Program-made: the position numbers and the translations under genes | Origin: Paucidesulfovibrio sp036541255 | Lineage (GTDB): Bacteria > Desulfobacterota > Desulfovibrionia > Desulfovibrionales > Desulfovibrionaceae | DNA length: 64,000 nucleotides | NCBI GenBank assembly: GCA_036541255.1 | Contig: JAZHDD010000035.1 | Location: 3,720-67,719, forward strand | Direction: 5' to 3' | Part shown: positions 60,641-64,000 of the stretch, in pieces | Numbering within the stretch: the stretch's first letter is position 1 | How the letters are laid out: each line of letters opens with the position of its first letter | Notes under the pieces: generated by a model | Database searches by the model: none | Told to the model about the DNA's origin: nothing | The model's input: the letters and a program-made list of their open reading frames with translations, nothing else

Positions 60641-60673
60641 CAACGCCGAACCGTCAAGTGCGGTCCGGCGTTG
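60641..60673 (-). terminator. Terminator of the alcohol dehydrogenase gene
   Basis: Stem CAACGCCG...CGGCGTTG (eight pairs) with inner ACCG/CGGT; on the minus strand followed by TTTTAC. Lies 33 bases after the stop at 60706. Confidence 0.75.
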
Positions 60674-60705
60674 TCGGTGTGGCCGTAGGGTTGCCGTGGA
60701 GTGGG

Positions 60706-61908
60706 TTAGGCTTCAATGGCAGTGCGGAAGATGTCTGCCACGTCGCGCCGTGTCAGCACTGCGGGAGTGACTTCAAAGAGTGCGCCCATGACGTCGAAGG
60801 CATTGTCGGCCAGTGCCTCGGCCTGTTCCGACTTGAAACCGTAATCCGACAGACGGGTTTTGCCGAACCCGGAGTTCTCCAGGAGCCGTTCCAGTTCTTC
60901 GATGAACAGGCGCGGGCCTTCGGATTCGGCTATGTCTTCGTCCACGTCAAAGGCTTCGGACTCCATAGCCTCGGCCAGATCGAGGAAACGTTCGGGATTC
61001 AGCTCGCCGAGCCGAGTGAAGTACGGCACGGAGAGCAGGGCCAAGCCCAACCCGTGCGGCAGGTCCGGATTGAAGGCGCTGAGCGCGTGTTCCATGGAGT
61101 GGTGCGAGATGCAGCCGCCGATGGACTCGCAGATGCCAGCGGCCGTGCTGGCCCAGGCCATGGCCGTGCGGGCCTCAAGGCTTGAGCCGTCCGCTACCGT
61201 GGCCGGGAGAAAACCGCTGATGACGTTGACTGCTTCCAAAGCCAACATGTCGTTCATGGGCGAGCGATTGGTGTTCAGGAAGGATTCCACGGCGTGGAAA
61301 AACGCGTCCATGCCCGTGAAGGCGGTCTGGTTCGGAGGTACGGTGAGCATCAGTTTCGGATCCACCAGGGAGAGCGCAGGGAAAGTGGATGGATTGCCCC
61401 AGCCGACCTTTTCCTGTCCGCCGCTTTTGGAGATGACGGTCCAGGGATCGGCTTCAGTGCCGGTTCCTGCCGTGGTGGGAATGGCCACGACAGGCAGGGC
61501 CGGATGATCGGGGGCCTTGCGTCCACCGCTGCCGGAGCGCATGTAGTCCCAATAGACTCCATCATTGGCTGCGAGCAGGGCAATGGCTTTGGCGGAATCA
61601 ATGGAACTGCCTCCCCCCAGGCCCACTATGAAGTTCACGCCCAATGAGCGACAGGTTGCCGCAGCTTCGTCTACCTGATCCGATTCCGGGTTGGGGCGAA
61701 TCTTATCGAAGACGACGCTTTGCACGCCTTGCTGGGAGAGCAATCCCTGCACGCGTGCAAGGTAGCCGTTTTTGAGCATGGAGCCACCCGAACTGACCAC
61801 TATCATGGCCTTGTTGCCCCGCGGCAGAAAAGGCGTATCGCCCAGGCGGTCCAGACAACCGGGACCAAAGATGAGTCGTGTGGGCATGAAGAATTGAAAG
61901 TCGAGCAT
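60706..61908 (-). CDS. Iron-containing alcohol dehydrogenase
   Basis: 400 aa, group III (Fe-ADH). NAD loop 'FIVGLGGGSSIDSAKAIAL' and metal ligands: Asp in the 'GMDAFFHAVESFLN' region and His in 'ISHHSMEHALSAFNPDLPHGLGLAL'. Such enzymes in Desulfovibrio oxidise ethanol or other primary alcohols for sulfate respiration. ATG 61908 with AAAGGAG just upstream, 2 bases after the DsbD-like stop. The substrate cannot be deduced. Confidence 0.92.
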   Translation of the reverse strand: MLDFQFFMPTRLIFGPGCLDRLGDTPFLPRGNKAMIVVSSGGSMLKNGYLARVQGLLSQQGVQSVVFDKIRPNPESDQVDEAAATCRSLGVNFIVGLGGGSSIDSAKAIALLAANDGVYWDYMRSGSGGRKAPDHPALPVVAIPTTAGTGTEADPWTVISKSGGQEKVGWGNPSTFPALSLVDPKLMLTVPPNQTAFTGMDAFFHAVESFLNTNRSPMNDMLALEAVNVISGFLPATVADGSSLEARTAMAWASTAAGICESIGGCISHHSMEHALSAFNPDLPHGLGLALLSVPYFTRLGELNPERFLDLAEAMESEAFDVDEDIAESEGPRLFIEELERLLENSGFGKTRLSDYGFKSEQAEALADNAFDVMGALFEVTPAVLTRRDVADIFRTAIEA

Positions 61909-61910
61909 GG

Positions 61911-63860
61911 TTACTCCTTTGGGGGGCCCGAAGCGTTGGACAGGGCCTGCCGTATGTTTTCCTTGGTGAAGATGTCGCGCAACACAAGCGGACTGCTGGC
62001 CGCTTCTCCAGCGGGGAATATAGCCAAAAGCGGGATGGACTGGCTGCCCAGGGCCTTGAGCAGGGCTTCCGCGGCCGGGTTGTCGTCCGTAAGGTCCACG
62101 CGTACGAAGACAGCGTTGAATTTCTTGCGCAGTTCGCGCACATTTGTATCCGTAAGAACCGTTTGTTCCAGGAATTTACAGGTGGGACACCAGTCCGCCG
62201 TAAAATCGGCAACGATCAATTCCGTGCCAAGTTGTTTCGAAAAACTTGCGGGTTCAAAAGGAAGCCACGGGGTCGTTTCCGAGCGTGGTGCAAGGCTCCA
62301 GAAAATCGATCCCAGGGCCAGGGCCAGGGCAATGCCGCGCAATGCGGCCCGCTTGCCGCCGGATGCGTCCGGACCGGCCAGCCCCCATATCCAGGCGGCC
62401 AGACTGATGAACCATAGCAGCACGAGCGTGCGGGTCAAATACTCTTCCGGAAGCATATTGACAAGATACGCGCAGGTGCCGAGCAGGAAGAAGCCTGCGC
62501 CGCGTTCGACGTATTCTGTCCAGGCACCCGGTTTGGGGAAGAAGCGCGCAAGACCGGGCCATGCGGCCATGACCAGATAGGGCAGGGCCATGCCCGTTCC
62601 GATGGTCAGAAAGATCAATGCAATTTCCAGTGGAGGACTCAGCAAGGCCCAGCCCAGCACGCCGCCCAGGAACGGACCGCTGCACGGCGTGGCCAGGAGC
62701 GTGGCCAAAACTCCCGTGAAAAAGGCCTGTGCACCGGGACGGGTGGTTTGTGTGCCGAGCTTGAGGTCGACGACAGGCAGATTGTAGACGCCGAAAAGGC
62801 TCAACGCCAGGGCAAGAACCAGAGCCGCCAGGACCGCCACCAACTTCGGTTCCTGGAATATTTCGCCCCAGGCCAAGCCGGTGAAGGCGAGCAGCAGTGC
62901 CAGGAAAAGGAAATAGACCAGCACGCCCAACGCGAAAAACAGATTGTGTCGCCGAAAGGACGATTTCTGGGTCTCGACATCCTTCTCCGCGCCGGAGAGC
63001 AGGCCGGAGAGTTTGAGGCTGACCACGGGCAGGACGCAGGGCATGAAGTTGAGGATGAATCCGGCCAACAAGCCGAAGAGCAAAGCCGTGGCAAGTCCGC
63101 CCACCTCGAAGCCTGGTTCGAACGGGCGGGGCTGAAGCTCCCAGACGATGTCGGATGTGGGGGCGGAAACGGTGTCCTCTTCGGCCGGCGCATCTTTTTC
63201 TTCTGTTGCTGCCGCAGGTCGGAAAACCGGCGTCTGCTGCTGCCCGGTCTGTTGCGGTCCGAGTTGCAATGCCTGTTGATAAAGGGGCCACCAGGATTGT
63301 TCTTCAGCCAGTGGCAATGTCTGGGGATTGCTGAGGTCGAGAGGAAAATCGAGTTTTACGGCGGTTTCGCGGCAGCGGGTTTCCTTGCAGAGCACCAGCC
63401 GGATCCTTCCCGCCACGGATGCCGGGAGTGAGCCTTCGGGCAGGGGCAGGAACAAGGGGGTCGGTTCCATGTAGACGCGCATGATTCCGCCCGGCTGGAA
63501 CGGGTCGGGCTTGTTTACTCCTGGGGGCATGTATGGAACGAGCCGTGCTTCACCTGGAGAAGTCGACAGTTGAAGCACGGGCGGCGTTCCCACGGTGCCG
63601 GGATGGTCGGTCGCATAGGCATACCAGCCGTCCAGCGGCGTGAGGGTGAGCACGCCCAGAAGCCTCGGAGTTTTCAGGACAGGTGTATCCTGAGTTGCGG
63701 CATCCGACTCCAGCCTGTAGGTGGCGAAGGAGAGCTCGAACGGCTCCTCTCCTGCCGTGTAGGGCTTTTGCGCCCAGGTCGTGGATGCCCCAGCAAGAGC
63801 GAGTAGAAGCAGGAGTAGGTGGATGCATCTAATGATTTGATTTGCTATATTTTTCATCAT
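61911..63860 (-). CDS. dsbD: Thiol:disulfide interchange protein DsbD
   Basis: 649 aa from ATG 63860. Signal peptide (about 1-32, ending 'STTWAQ'), periplasmic N-terminal domain with 'CKETRCRETAVKLDFPLDLS', eight-helix domain with the membrane cysteines in 'NFMPCVLPVVSLKLSGLL' and 'LATPCSGPFLGGVLGWALL', and a C-terminal thioredoxin domain with 'ADFTADWCPTCKFLEQTVL'. Transfers reducing power from cytoplasmic thioredoxin to the periplasm, useful for c-type cytochrome maturation. The frame begins at TTG 63866; ATG 63860 or 63857 are more likely. No good ribosome binding site. Confidence 0.92.
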   Translation of the reverse strand: MMKNIANQIIRCIHLLLLLLALAGASTTWAQKPYTAGEEPFELSFATYRLESDAATQDTPVLKTPRLLGVLTLTPLDGWYAYATDHPGTVGTPPVLQLSTSPGEARLVPYMPPGVNKPDPFQPGGIMRVYMEPTPLFLPLPEGSLPASVAGRIRLVLCKETRCRETAVKLDFPLDLSNPQTLPLAEEQSWWPLYQQALQLGPQQTGQQQTPVFRPAAATEEKDAPAEEDTVSAPTSDIVWELQPRPFEPGFEVGGLATALLFGLLAGFILNFMPCVLPVVSLKLSGLLSGAEKDVETQKSSFRRHNLFFALGVLVYFLFLALLLAFTGLAWGEIFQEPKLVAVLAALVLALALSLFGVYNLPVVDLKLGTQTTRPGAQAFFTGVLATLLATPCSGPFLGGVLGWALLSPPLEIALIFLTIGTGMALPYLVMAAWPGLARFFPKPGAWTEYVERGAGFFLLGTCAYLVNMLPEEYLTRTLVLLWFISLAAWIWGLAGPDASGGKRAALRGIALALALGSIFWSLAPRSETTPWLPFEPASFSKQLGTELIVADFTADWCPTCKFLEQTVLTDTNVRELRKKFNAVFVRVDLTDDNPAAEALLKALGSQSIPLLAIFPAGEAASSPLVLRDIFTKENIRQALSNASGPPKE

Positions 63861-63884
63861 TTTCAAAAAAAATGTTTTTTGCGG

Positions 63885-63913
63885 TTGACAATTGAGACCC
63901 TGGCCGATAAATA
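63885..63913 (+). promoter_or_regulatory. Promoter of tRNA-Lys
   Basis: TTGACA (63885-63890) and TAAATA (63908-63913), 17 bases apart, preceded by an A/T-rich stretch (63850-63880) that could be an UP element. The start would lie about 25 bases before the tRNA. The same region faces the divergent dsbD gene. Confidence 0.7.
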
Positions 63914-63946
63914 CCTCTCCTCGTCACGCGGCAACGCGGACATCCT

Positions 63947-64000
63947 GGGTCACTAGCTCAATTGGCAGAGCAGCGGACTCTTAATCCGGAGGTTCAAGGT
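63947..64000 (+). tRNA. tRNA-Lys (anticodon CTT), cut by window end
   Basis: GGGTCACT acceptor start, D-arm GCTCAATTGGCAGAGC, anticodon stem CGGA/TCCG with loop CTCTTAA giving anticodon CTT. The T-arm begins ('AGGTTCAAGGT') before the window ends. Confidence 0.92.

Overview
The window looks like an ordinary chromosomal segment of a sulfate-reducing deltaproteobacterium of the Desulfovibrio type (order Desulfovibrionales). The basis is a DsrC with both C-terminal cysteines, an rnf operon headed by a decaheme cytochrome c (the dhcF-rnfCDGEAB order known from Desulfovibrio), LpxC and dTDP-rhamnose genes of a Gram-negative envelope, and a flagellar export/regulation block. Coding density is high, no intergenic gap exceeds about 300 bases, and there is no IS element, CRISPR array or prophage. 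Base composition is moderately GC-rich except for one clearly AT-rich gene at 58209-59657.

Layout. 1-9405: leucine synthesis (leuD end, leuB), an AraC regulator with an EamA exporter, small minus-strand genes, an ABC-F ATPase, a Nudix hydrolase, then metF, asd and a class IV aminotransferase closed by a strong terminator. 9461-17669: two divergent glycosyltransferase genes, a zinc-ribbon/SulP/STAS/cNMP fusion, rfbB-rfbD, trmL and tRNA-Val(CAC). 17751-24611: the rnf operon on the minus strand. 24692-28744: a thioredoxin-reductase-like flavoprotein, a fatty acid hydroxylase, a receiver-TPR protein, an HD hydrolase and a small membrane protein. 28908-32712: Tim44-like protein, methyltransferase and YcaO-TPR in tight order, then dsrC with its own promoter, structured leader and terminator. 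32870-39596: mscS, TPP-riboswitch-controlled cytX, rpmE, DUF1385 gene, prfA, prmC, lpxC. 39655-49095: flagellar operon fliR-flhB-flhA-flhF-flhG-fliA-cheY-fliL plus three small or poorly known genes. 49245-58170: M23 peptidase, TtcA-like protein, rpoZ-dnaJ, azlCD, hisHF, J-domain protein, YkgJ-like protein, CoA-binding protein, M24 peptidase. 58209-64000: an AT-rich WcbI-like gene beside a shortened AhpD-like gene, a DUF2867 gene, iron-containing alcohol dehydrogenase, a DsbD-like protein and the start of tRNA-Lys(CTT).

The most interesting part is the rnf operon. RnfB is fused to a complete GltD/NfnB-like FAD-NAD(P)H oxidoreductase module. RnfC lacks the glycine-rich nucleotide/FMN loop of classical RnfC. 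RnfD has Ala where the FMN-carrying Thr is expected. RnfE ends in a CX2CX2CX4C tail. Together with the decaheme cytochrome this suggests a rewired Rnf complex in which nucleotide chemistry has moved to RnfB and the exit path leads to haem. That is inference from motifs and needs alignment and biochemistry. The second point of interest is the Tim44-like/methyltransferase/YcaO-TPR cluster next to dsrC. Many start codons below were moved from the longest possible ORF to sites with a ribosome binding site or family-consistent N-terminus; this is stated in each entry.
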